In this document: in pieces, positions 33,101-43,519 of the stretch
Layout of the letters: every line of letters starts with the position of its first letter
Numbering within the stretch: position 1 is the stretch's first letter
NCBI GenBank assembly: GCA_905178155.1
Contig: CAJINV010000005.1
Span: 2,358,054-2,422,053 of the forward strand
Reading direction: 5' to 3'
Origin: Amoebophrya sp. A120
Taxonomy: Eukaryota > Sar > Dinophyceae > Syndiniales > Amoebophryaceae
Length of the DNA: 64,000 bases
The notes under the pieces: model-generated
Seen by the model: only the letters and a program-made list of their open reading frames with translations
The model's database searches: none
Told to the model about the DNA's origin: nothing
Position numbers and translations under genes: made by a program

Positions 33101-36100
33101 AGACTCCCTGTGCGAATGGGTATTTTTGCGGCCACCAAGTGGACCTGCAGTATCCGAAGTGTGAGAAGTGCGGACCGCTGTGCTCCTCTATCGCAAGAAA
33201 AAACTGCTTCACTGGAAACTTGTAATGCAGAAAATTTATCTCAGAAGTGTAAGTGTTTGTCTTGCTACACGTGCAAGACAATGGAACTTTAGCTGTGTTT
33301 TCCCTCGGAAATCTCGCATGGCAAATTTTCTCTGTCATGCAGAACAAACCTTTGATGCAAAACTTGCAAAATCTTTACAGTGACACACTTTTTTCGTTCT
33401 ATATCCTCGTTTCTCGGGCTATTGCCAAGGGGGTACTCCTCTTGCGAAGCGAGCTGCAGTGGTACTGGTACCTCCGCGATGTTGAAGCGGAATGGTAAAA
33501 AGAATGACGATATCATAGCACTGCCAACGACAAGTTTTCTGCAGCAAGGGAACCGCGTTGAGTCGTCACGACCTGCACGAGGAACAAGAGAGGGCCCTCC
33601 TGCAGCTCCAGCATCTTCTTCGTCGTCCGAAAGATCTACTTTCTCGAAGGCGATAGATGCAGCTCCGGCCTTTTCATCGAGCAGTAGTAGAACAACCACA
33701 AGGCCGCTCGTTCTGTTGCAGGTGGGCAGTAGGAAGGAGAGGATGCTGGTGGGCCGCAAAAATAAAAACACTTGGTTTTACAACACGAATCCAAAAGAAG
33801 TACCTCCAGCTATTAAGGCGGATGAAGTACTTCTATTTTCAAACGCGGATTCCGCTGAAGGTGCCGGTGACCCAGCGCACGAAGATGTCGTCCCGGAGCA
33901 AGAGTCCAACTTCGAAACTTCGGACGAAAATAAAGCCCCGATAGTGCCACCTGTGAAAGATTCGGCTGGAGGTACAACTCCAACTGCTAGTGAAGACCAA
34001 AAAGATGGAGACGCTGCTGACTCAACGCACGATGCGCGGGAGCAGAAGTTTAACAACATTTACGAAAACGAGAACTGGAGCAGCGCAGGCGGCGGCTCCG
34101 GTCCGGGCAGCACCGTGAACGCAACGGCCGGGCTGCGGGAGCAGTTGCACACGATCATCAAAGAAAGGAACATCGACATAATGCTGGACGTCCCCTGTGG
34201 GGCCATGGAATGGACGTCGGTCTTTTTGCGCGAGGTTTGGAAATACAAGAAGGATTTTCAATACGTCGGCATCGACATCGCGGACACGCCCCTCGACGAA
34301 GCGAAAGCCCGGTTTTCCGCGGCAGAAAGCGGCAACAATATCCAGTTGATGCAGGCGGATTTGTCCTTGCGAGCACCGGCTAACGCGGGCCTCTTGGAGA
34401 AAATCGGGGCCGCCTTGGCGACCGCGGAAGGAAGAGTAAAGGGAAAGAATGCGCTCGCACTAACCAGGGACGCGGTGCAGCACTTGTCCTTAAAGTCCGC
34501 GTGTCAGCTATTAGAATGAAAAATGCCCCCACCCCCGAACTTGGGAGCATTTGTATTGCAAACCTTTCCAAATGAAACATTCGCCCTCTTGCATCTATCA
34601 GCATCACAGGTTTCCAATCGTGAATAGCAAAAGTTTGCATTGCAAAAGACCCCAGGAAGAGCGGAGCTTGTCATGCAAGCGATGCGATACACATACACGC
34701 CTAGACTCTGCATCAGAAAGATTCATACTCCTTTCATGCATGACAAAAAGTTTTCATTTCGAAACTTCGCATCACAAATTTTTGCAATTTTGGGGGTGGG
34801 GGCATTTTTCACTGTAATATCAGCTCGTGGAGAACATCCGGGACGCCACGGTCACGAAGAGCCACAAGCTTGATACCTGGTTTATGGCGTTCTCAACTGT
34901 TACATCCTCAACTGCTACATGGGTTTGTGATGCAAGAACGGCAACAGTGAAAGAGGGGACCTTGCGCGTCTTGCGTGACAGATGTGGCACAGATTCTCAG
35001 CCTGTTGGGCTCTACAACTTCGAGAATTTGTAATGCGAAGCAGCTTGACCTTGATCGTGTCGATTCTGATTGCAATCTTGCATGACAAATCATGTAACAG
35101 TTGAGAATGTAACACTTGAGAACGCCATTGGGTTGATAGGCCACTATCCGAAAGGGAACAATACTGTATAGACTTTTATTTGCGCGTTGTGAGGACTACA
35201 TTTTCGTGAAACAAATAGTTATCGGCTTCATGCTTATTTTCATATTCATATTCATATTCCTACCGTGTCGACGTTGGGCAAGTGTTTTGTAATCTTGATG
35301 AAAGAATTGGAACTCGGTTGAAATAACTTTGCACATTTTTTGGGTCCTCGTCATCGTAGTGTAGAAGAAGTGGTCATACGGACTAAGTGATCGTTCAGAC
35401 AAAGTTGCGGGCGGTTTCAAGACTACGACCATTCATAACCCCATGATCTACATCCCAGGAAGCCGCTGTGGACGGCGGCCAAATATTGAACAACATGTTG
35501 GAGTGGCCGTACAAGATGGGCGAGCCAGAACTCCTGTTGCGGGAACGAGGGATTCCTGTTGGCGAGCAAACAAAATGGGAAGCAGTATACCGGCCCTGGG
35601 AGGATTGGAAAGCCGCGAACTTTCAGGCCTGTTCCACTGGTATCTCGCTGCAGAGTTTCTTGCAGACTTTTTCGAGGTTGGCGGAAGGTACGACGAGTAG
35701 AAAAACACAAGAACCTCCTGCTCCCCCAGTCGTTCTTTTGCAAGTGCAGAGTCGGAGGAAGCAAAAAAATATCGATGCTGACGCAGAAATCATGCGAAGA
35801 AGTAAGGCTGCCGCTGAAGCAGAAAACGCCGACGAAGCTGGGGAGGCACAGGTCGCATCACAGCAGGAATTGCACGGGGACATAAACCAACGCAGAAGTG
35901 ATCCCTGTCGCGAGTGGGATTCTTCACAGAAGATGGATTTCGAGGTGAGTGAAGCCACGTTTTGTCAACTTGCATAACTACGTAAGAACGTAAATACATC
36001 AGCGCGTTTGGTACTTTTGCTTTTGGGCACGCGCACGAATTTCGAACTCAACACCTCTGTGCTCCTGATGTTCCGTGTACGAAATAAAGCGCAAGAACAT

Positions 36101-39100
36101 CTATCTGGTAATAAATCTGAAAATTTTTTTTACCAACAGATGACAGACCGGTTTATTCAACATCGCAAAAGTTCTTTTTAATAAATGACAGACCGGTAGT
36201 TTTTCGAATGCGCAGAAGATTACTGGAAGTGCACAACTGGAGGCGCCAGCCTGCTACCCCTCCGCAATCCAGATGATGGTGCGTGAGCAGCTGTCGCAGC
36301 ACTTCGGCCTCTGCCCGGACCAGGTCAGGGTGGATCCGGAGGTGTCCTGTGCGGAGCAAGCGCTGGAAAGCCGCGGGGACGCGCAACCGGTGACGGTCGG
36401 CTACACGATATTCGGGGCGGACGAAAAGCAATTGGAACATCTGCGGGAGCTAAAAGCGGGGGAGATTGACATTTCCAGTACGGGAAGTGGCATCAAAGCG
36501 TTAAAGTTCACTCAGGAGGTAGAAGTAGCGAGGATGAATCCACCAGCAAGAACTAACCCTGTTGCATTGAAATCTTCCTCCAAAATCGAAGCCGCATTAG
36601 AGCGGAAGAGCGAAGCCGATCTGACTAGGAATGTCGCCGCGGATAATGATATCCCAGCGGGGGAAGTGGATATGGTCAAGCTAGAAGAGGCGTCGGCTGG
36701 TGGTCAGCGGGGCAGTGAGGTACCGAGGGAGAAAAACACAGTGTCAGCCGCTGAGGCACGGGATGTAGAAGCAGCGGAAAAGAAGCCACAAGTACTGTTC
36801 GGACGGAAAGTTGCGGATACACCAGAAGCGGGCACGGTTTCGGCCAAGGAAGGTACTATGCCTTGATTTTTGAGATCCGTCGGCTGCCCGTCTGTCAAAT
36901 TCTGCTTTTCTTTGGACTATGCTTTCTAGTCACTACGAACAATAAAAACTCTCTCAACAAGGTGTGCAGCTCAACAACGTGCGGGAAACCACTTCAAGCG
37001 ACCAGTCGAAAGCGTCCGCTTCACCTACCATGTCCGCGACCACCTTTGACGTCGGCGTTACCGCGGAGAAGAAATTGATGTCTTCCAACGTTATGGCCAA
37101 CACCCCGTCCCCGACGTTGAAGATCATTCCGCAGCAGACCGAGGTCACGGGGCCGACTCTCACCCCCACCACGAAACAGTTTGACACAGAAGCAAAGGCC
37201 AAGCCGGTGGATAAAATGACGGTGAAGGCAACACCGAACACGGAGTCCGCCACGGTGAATCTGAACCCCGATGTGCAGAAGGCAGGAAGCGTGTCTGTAA
37301 AGCCGGAAACGAAGAAATTCCAAATCGACTCGGTAACTCCAAATTCGAAGCAATTGAAAACGGAAGCGACGCCAGACTCGGAAAAGTTCAAGGCCGACGC
37401 AACGCCCACGACAAAAACGTATGCCGCGGAAGCAACGGCGGGGAGTAAGTCCATGGACGTCCCAGCCGCACCGCGACAAGAGACGTTCGATTCGATAAAG
37501 CTGAAACCCTATGCAGTGCAAATGTATCGTACTCGTAGTATTGCAATACAAATTCGCTCAGCACGACAAATGGAATTTCTCATGCTGAATTAGCTTGAAC
37601 AAGAAATTTGTCTTGCATGACTGCGATTTATTAGTACAAGTACGATACTTTTGCACAGGATAAACCCAAGGAAAAAACCATGAAGACCGTGATCACCAGC
37701 ACGTCGAAAAAAATCCAGTCGGAAATCGCCAGCCGGTCCGCGTCCGCGAACTTTCACGTGAAAGCGGCCCCCACGAAAATTGACATCCGCATCGAAATAT
37801 GCATTGCAAATAAACTATCGTACTAGTAGAAATCGCATGACAAATTTTGGCAAGTGGAAAGTTGGAGACTGTCATGCGGATTCAGGTAGAAAACGAAAAA
37901 CCTGATTTTTCATGCATAGTTGCAATTACTTTTACTACGAGTGCGATACTTTTGCGATGCATACGAGAGAGCGCCAGCGCAGGTGATGAAACTAAACGCG
38001 ACGCAGGACGGGAAGCAGGTCACGAACTTCAATGTGACGAAACCAGGGCAACAAGACCAAGGCCAAACCCAAGGAAGCCAGGCGAACAACGCGACGACCG
38101 GAGCTAGTGCAAGCGGAAATAACCAGACCGCAGCAGGCGGATCTACTTCTGACGAGCCAATCGTGGGGGCCGACGGCGAAACCCCGGCGCCGAACATCCC
38201 GAACATCATCGTTCCCAACCCCGCACCGAAAGACGTTTCGCTCGACCCCGAGGTTGCGGACGACGGGGCGGCAGCGTTGAAGCCGCCGATGTATCCTGAG
38301 TAAAAACGTACCCACGCCAGAGTTGTAATGCAGATTTGCAAAGACAGGAAGACTTGTAATGCGCATCCGCATGAGAGCCATTTCCAATCGTGTTTTGGAA
38401 TTTGTGATGCTGTGAACAGGATGAGCAGATGAGTCTGTGACGCGGCTGCACTTGCTAACCTGCACTGCGCTGCGGCGTGCGACTTGTCATGCGTGACTCA
38501 CAAACCTCCTAGGTTTGTGTTGCAAAATCCCCATCCTGACTCTGGTGTGGGTACGTTTTTACTCAGGATGCGATGGAATACAGGATCAGTGCCAAAGTGG
38601 TAGCGAAGCTGCAGATTCCGTCGAGCACGACCTGTGGAGCGGTGGTGGACGCGTTGTCGAAGGATAAATTGTCCAGCGACATCATCAACGCAGGCGATTT
38701 GCGGGAGGATTCGAAAGTAGAGATTATGGGCGCGACCTGTTTGGGCGAGAGTGGTGGTGACGCGGAGGCGGCGCTGCTGGTTGGAAAAAGTAGGGAATTC
38801 TTGGGGACGAGTACTACGAGTGGTTCTTCTGGTGCGATGAAGAAGGTAAAAGCGGTAAAGAAGATGGAAGAGGCATTGAGCAAGCTGGAACAGGTCGACA
38901 TCGAGAAAAATGTAGGAGCTGCTGTTGATGTAGTAGTCCCGACCGCGCCGGTCAAGACTGGAGATGAAGGTACAAAAAACGCCGAAAGAGGAACAACAAC
39001 AAACAGTGGCACGACGGACGATGAAAGCACGAAGCTGAACGAATTAGCCCGGGTTTTTTCCTCCGGAGAAGAATCAACAACAGAAATAACGAGGCAACAG

Positions 39101-40514
39101 GAAGAAGTGAAGAAGCTCCAGGCCGCTTCCGTCGAGTTCAACATGGAGCTGAAATCCCTCGGAGCCTCCCCCGCCGATGCCGGCCCGAAGATTCTGCTTT
39201 CCCAATTTACCGACGCGATCAAGACCGGGTTAGCGGATTCCCCCGAGATCGCCGCGACGGGGGCGACTTTGGATGAGAAGGACATTGAGGCGACCCCGAA
39301 GATCGCGCAGCAGAAGATTGGCGCGAGTAGCTACCTGGCCTACACGTATTCTTTCGCGGACCGGAACGGGAATTGCGAAAACCCGTCGACCCAGATGACC
39401 ATCCCCGGCCTGGCGAGTCAGTTGTCACACTGCTTGTCCGCCTCCAACGCGTTGAACGGAAAGTTTCTGCGCGTGGAACGGGACCACCTATACCCAGCGG
39501 GGTGTTACATGTACCAGCCCGTCGTGCAGGTTGGTCAAGGGCATCTGTTCATGTACCTAAACTTACAGCCGAAGGACATCCAGTCCTCCGCCGCCCGGCC
39601 GGAACGGGCGCGGCTGGTGTGCCAAGAGCAGCGCGACGTCACGAACTTCAATGCGGCCTCCGTCCCGCCGCTGCCCTTCTTCGACCCGTGCACCATCGTT
39701 TACCCAATGGGAAAGGACAGCGGAGCGAAGGTCTTGGGGCTCACGGAAACGTGTGCAAGGAAAAAGGTATTGGATATAGCTACGAGCTGGTGGATAATTT
39801 GCGTTGGCTCGTTACTCCTTTTCAGAACTCGCTGATCATGAGTTCGTTGTAGTGTTGCAACGAACAGGAAAATCAAAAGTGCAGCATCCGAAAATATCAA
39901 AAAACCAAAGCTTTCTACCACAGGCTACCGACCCCTCCTACGAGTCCCCCGACGGCTTGCTGCCAAACACCAACGAAAATCCGCCGGACCGAATCATCGG
40001 CGCCACGGTCTCCGAGGATTTCTACCACAGTGAACGAGGCCTCTGTCGCGCGATCAACGGTGCACCCCTGGCCTACCGACAGATCCCGATTCTCACGTCG
40101 GACAAAACCGCCACGTGTAACAGCAACGCCGGGTGTTTGGACTTCCAGGGAGACGCGGACGCGGCGACCAAGGTGGATGACACGTTCGCGCGGAGGACTT
40201 GCTCGGCGGACAAGAACTGCGTCGGGTACGTGGCGAGACCTGGAGGTTTGTTCCCGGTGCCGGAGAAGGAAAAACCGGAGAACCAGGCGGCGATCTTCTT
40301 CTTCTTTGGCGGAAAAAGGGACGAGACTTTGATCATGGGTGGCGGGGACGTGTTCTCCTTTTTCTCGGACAGCGATAAGGAGAGCGGGTCGCGGAAAACC
40401 TGGCTGCACAACTTCCGCTCGGCCTACGCTTCAAAAGTGTGGCCCCACCCCGAGCCGGAGTGCAGGATTCGGGCGTCGCCGGTCGTGGCGCCACCCGTGA
40501 CCGCGGCACCGTAG
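30197..40514 (+). CDS. Giant secreted-type protein with an internal class I SAM-dependent methyltransferase domain
   Basis: Thirteen exons, join(30197..31153, 31339..32857, 33086..33221, 33430..34508, 34825..34882, 35135..35165, 35459..35944, 36216..36852, 36962..37509, 37668..37797, 37969..38291, 38576..39766, 39924..40514), give 2561 residues in one frame. A signal peptide is likely (AALLLSWSPALA after a basic N-terminus; ATG 30227 is an alternative). A W-x-C module (GWQCPSRETVTSAEEC, then FPTGCLYDAGKR) lies near 285-355. Cysteine clusters lie near 690-745 and 830-870. A methyltransferase domain at about 1105-1330 shows LDVPCGAMEWT, YVGIDIADTPLDEAK, LMQADLS and LTRDAVQHLS, matching the D-x-PCG, G-x-D, D and RD..H-L blocks of a common bacterial-type family. 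SEA-like repeats and a final Cys-containing domain follow. Introns are six TIR elements plus GT-AG ones. The substrate is unknown. Confidence 0.8.
31154..31333. mobile_element. Diverged family B element
   Basis: The right end CTACGAGTGCGATATTACTT then TTGTACTGGATA is clear family B. The left end, TATCCTCGCTCGTCCTGGTAGC, is weak. No flanking repeat is left. Removing 185 nt keeps frame. Confidence 0.6.
34509..34819. mobile_element. Family E intronic element
   Basis: Left end TATTAGAATGAAAAATGCCC, right end GGGGGCATTTTTCACTGTAATA-type. Flanking repeat TCAGC at 34504-34508 and 34820-34824. It interrupts the methyltransferase just after the RD..H block. Confidence 0.9.
34883..35129. mobile_element. 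Family F intronic element
   Basis: Left end TATGGCGTTCTCAACTGTTA, right end complementary (AACACTTGAGAACGCCAT). Flanks TGGTT and GGGTT agree at 4 of 5. Excision joins HKLDTW to LIGHYPKG. Only a 58-nt exon separates it from the family E element. Confidence 0.85.
37510..37662. mobile_element. Family B intronic element
   Basis: Ends TATGCAGTGCAAATGTATCG and CGATACTTTTGCACAGGATA. Flanking repeat AACCC at 37505-37509 and 37663-37667. Confidence 0.9.
37798..37963. mobile_element. Family B intronic element
   Basis: Ends TATGCATTGCAAATAAACTA and CGATACTTTTGCGATGCATA. Flanks CGAAA and CGAGA agree at 4 of 5. Confidence 0.85.
38292..38570. mobile_element. Family C intronic element
   Basis: Ends TATCCTGAGTAAAAACGTAC and GTACGTTTTTACTCAGGATG. 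Flanking repeat CGATG at 38287-38291 and 38571-38575. The last base is G instead of A. Confidence 0.92.
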
Positions 40515-41074
40515 CCAGAAACGCGGATGTGTTTGGCGGTGGGAACAGAAAGGATGGGTGAGGATGATGTCGGTTTTAGTTTTAATGCAGCCATTTTTTG
40601 TGGAGTAAGTTGCCAAAGCCAACGGAGAACGAGAAATGGAATAGGCAAGGTTATGGACCAGGAGACTTTTTTTCACAAAGTTCAGGTAGGATTGCTTTAC
40701 GTTTCAAAATACCCAAAAGCATATCAAAAACATTTTGGTTTAGGTCATATGGCTCTCAGCAACGCACCAAGTGCGAAAAACACGCTAGCCGCTCTTCCGT
40801 GTCTATGTTTCTATGATCACAATAAGAAGAAGCAGGACCTGTTTCACCAAGAATGTACCTGAAGACATCGAACTACAGACAATGATGTAATAACTCAGCA
40901 GCTCACGACAATGAATACGACAACCAAGAACTCGATCTCAAGGAAACGCTGCAAGGGTTGCAGATTGGCGGTGGCTGAGAGCTGCAGGCCCGACCCTCAT
41001 TCAGGTTGTTGTGTGTTTGCGGTGTTTTTTCTGATGCCTGAGTGAGAGGTATGCACGGGAGCGCTGCCGAAGTG
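40515..41074. other. Intergenic spacer
   Basis: An open frame at 40527-40862 exists but has no start context or recognised motif. No element ends seen. Confidence 0.45.
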
Positions 41075-42540
41075 TTAACTAAGGGCCCCCTGGGGCGACT
41101 ACCTTTACAGGGGCGTAGCCGCGCGGAATCATCGACGGGGGCCCTGCGTTTGAGACGTTTGGAAAAAGTTCGCGCGCCGTGTTACGCGTTCCTTGTTCGC
41201 CGCGAGCCGTTTCGCGTCCGTTCTGCGTGGCGCATCGGCGCCGCGCCACAAGTAGCAAACGGCCACCAAGCAACAGGAGGCAGCGCGCGCTGAGAGGGAG
41301 GCGCGGCCCGGGGGAGGCGCGGCCGGGAAGAAGCGCGGCTGTCTGGGGGGTTGGGCGTTCCTTCGTAGTGACATGCTGAGGGCGCCCGCCGATCAGGAGC
41401 GGCGGCCTGGCGGGAGCGCCCGTCCGCGCCTTAGCGGCGGGGCGCCCCGCCGCCCGGCAATTATTTAATTGCGACAGCCCGCGCCCGGCCATGTTGGGCC
41501 TGTGCACAGCATCCCGGTGCAATGTCAAGAGGAGAATCAAGCGGAGGCCAAGGCAAGGTGGGCGCCCGGTTTCAAGCACTGCGTCAGGAACAGTCGAGGG
41601 CATTTATTTTGCCAGGAGGCGGAGACGTTGTGGCCAACGACGTTCAGTATACCGCAGGCTCCGGGGTGCGTTTGTTATCCGCAAGGAAATTAATCGCCCG
41701 GGGACGCTTGCTGGCCCGTAGCCATTGCGTAGGACCAGGCAGGAAAAACTCCGGCCGGTTGGGCGCAGATCTGGAACGGACGCCGTGGCAAGCCTGCCGG
41801 CAGCCACCCCATTAAGCCGCTGCCCTAGCCTGCGCAGCGACCGTTCCAAGCCATGGACCGCCGGCAAAGGGCGCCCGCCCGCCCCCGGTCGCGATGTACG
41901 CCCCCCGCCCCCTTCCGGTGTGAGCATTGCGCCGGCCGGGGGCGGTTTTTTGGGTGTGCTGGATGGCGCTGCCGAACCTCTTCCAGCAGGTGGGCGACGT
42001 GGCGCGGAAGGCGCGACCGGTATTTGAGACGGCCCTGGTCACGATGGTGCATCTGGGAAAGCCAAAGGGCCAGCGCCCACCCAGGCCGGGACGCGTATGG
42101 CGACCGAGCAGAGGCCGATCTCAAGGCCACCATGCCCGACGTGTTCGGCTTGGTCCATGCGGCGAAAAACCTCGCGAAGCGGGCGCCGTGCATGTATGAA
42201 GCCTGCCCGCGCCGCCCTGGTGGTTGCGCGCATGCTTGCGCCCCCCGCGCCGCCTTCGGGAAACAAAGGGTGGGGCGCGCGGGGGGCCGGTCTGTCCGCG
42301 CTGCGCGCGCCCGCGGGCCGCGTAGCGAAGAGCCCGGCCCGGCAGATAAGTCATCGGGGGTGTATCGCCTCTGCCCGGCAGCCGGCCGGGCCCCCCTTAC
42401 AGTAGGCCCCCCTTCAGCGCCTCTGCGCGCCTGCGCGCCCAACCGAACGCAGCGGTCAGGCAGCGGGATCGGGTGCCGAGCGGGCGCGGCCGGCCACGTC
42501 GGGCTGCGTGCCGTAGCCAGACGGCTTCTGTAGCAATTTT
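41075..42540. other. GC-rich block of foreign composition
   Basis: G+C rises sharply just after 41075 and falls again near 42540. Frames are open on both strands (for example 41853-42533 + and 41825-42442 -), as expected from composition alone, and none shows a domain I recognise. Left edge GGGCCCCCTGGGG and right-side GGCCCCCC/AGGCCCCCC blocks are weakly complementary. It contains no intronic element. It may be an inserted repeat, a transferred segment or an assembly artefact. Confidence 0.5.
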
Positions 42541-43519
42541 CTGCAATCCATCGCTTGGCGCGTTGTGTTGTTTCTGGTGCCCGATGCTAAGTGCAATATC
42601 GGCCTGTGTCACGATTGGACCTCCACATCCAAAATTCCACTCGAAGGAGCCCCTGGCATCCTTAATATCTACCTTCGCACGGGATGTGGTGGAGGAGGCA
42701 CTGCCCCTTGCACGGAGAAAGTAAGAGCTGTGCTGCCTTTATCTCAGGGGTGTGCTGTATGAAAAACACGAGTGTGTTGAGAATCGGCAGGATTATTTCT
42801 CTAGAAGTTGAGAAGACACAGACAGAGCGGCCAAGGCCGATTGTCTTCCGCTTAGAGGAGCAACTTCAGAGAGCGGCAATCTCGGTTGCGAGCGTGAATT
42901 TCTCGCAGCACTAGATGCACCTGTTGAGGCACGCCCACAGCGCTCGCCTGATGATCACGAGGCGCATGCGGATATCACAGGTAAGCCCCCTTGCATTTGT
43001 ATGCGCCCAGCTGATACTGCACAAAAGATGAAGTTTCAAGACGCTCTATCGCGACGTAGGCCCCCAGATATACGCGAGCGCCGGGCGTTGCACACACCAC
43101 ACTCCAGTACAGAAAGCGGTCGTGGTAAAAGTGCGACAGAGGTGCGGAGCAGAGGGACCCCGTTCCACAAACTTCGTCGAAGAAATTTTCAGTCCCCACC
43201 AGCGTCCCGGAATGTTAGCTCATGCTTCAGAACCAGAAGCACTGCATATACTGCACGCAGAAGCACAACTTCGTTAACGGAGAAGATAAAGCAGCGCGGC
43301 GGCAATCGTGTTCGGGCGCGCTCCACGGCAGGCATGCTCTGCAGGCTGATGTTGAAGGAAGGGTGCGGCAGGATATTGAATGCGCTATGCAGTAGCTTTC
43401 GCCACGGTCGTTCTTGCGCCCTAGAGCTTTACTTCACGAAGAAAAGCAGAATACGAAGAACTTCTTTTTCGTCCTCGTCTGCGCGCTTTTGCGCTGATCA
43501 TCTTCACAACGGCCAATCC
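42541..43519 (+). pseudogene. Exon-like fragments without a complete gene
   Basis: Two stretches look like exons ending at good donors. At about 42590-42720 the frame reads CNIGLCHDWTSTSK and YLRTGCGGGGTAPC before AAA|GTAAGA. At about 42852-42980 the frame reads NLGCEREFLAALDAPV before CACAG|GTAAGC. No start, stop or onward exon could be joined. They may be remnants of a secreted cysteine-rich gene broken by the GC-rich block. Confidence 0.3.

Noticed and set aside
35121-35165. Family F cut placed at TTC|TCA and GAG|AAC as true splice sites
   Set aside because: It keeps frame, but the 5-bp duplication shows the element extends 10 nt further on each side, giving a cleaner join (DTW-LIGHY).
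41853-42533. 226-codon frame in the GC-rich block as a gene
   Set aside because: Frames are open on both strands because of composition, and no motif or start context supports any of them.
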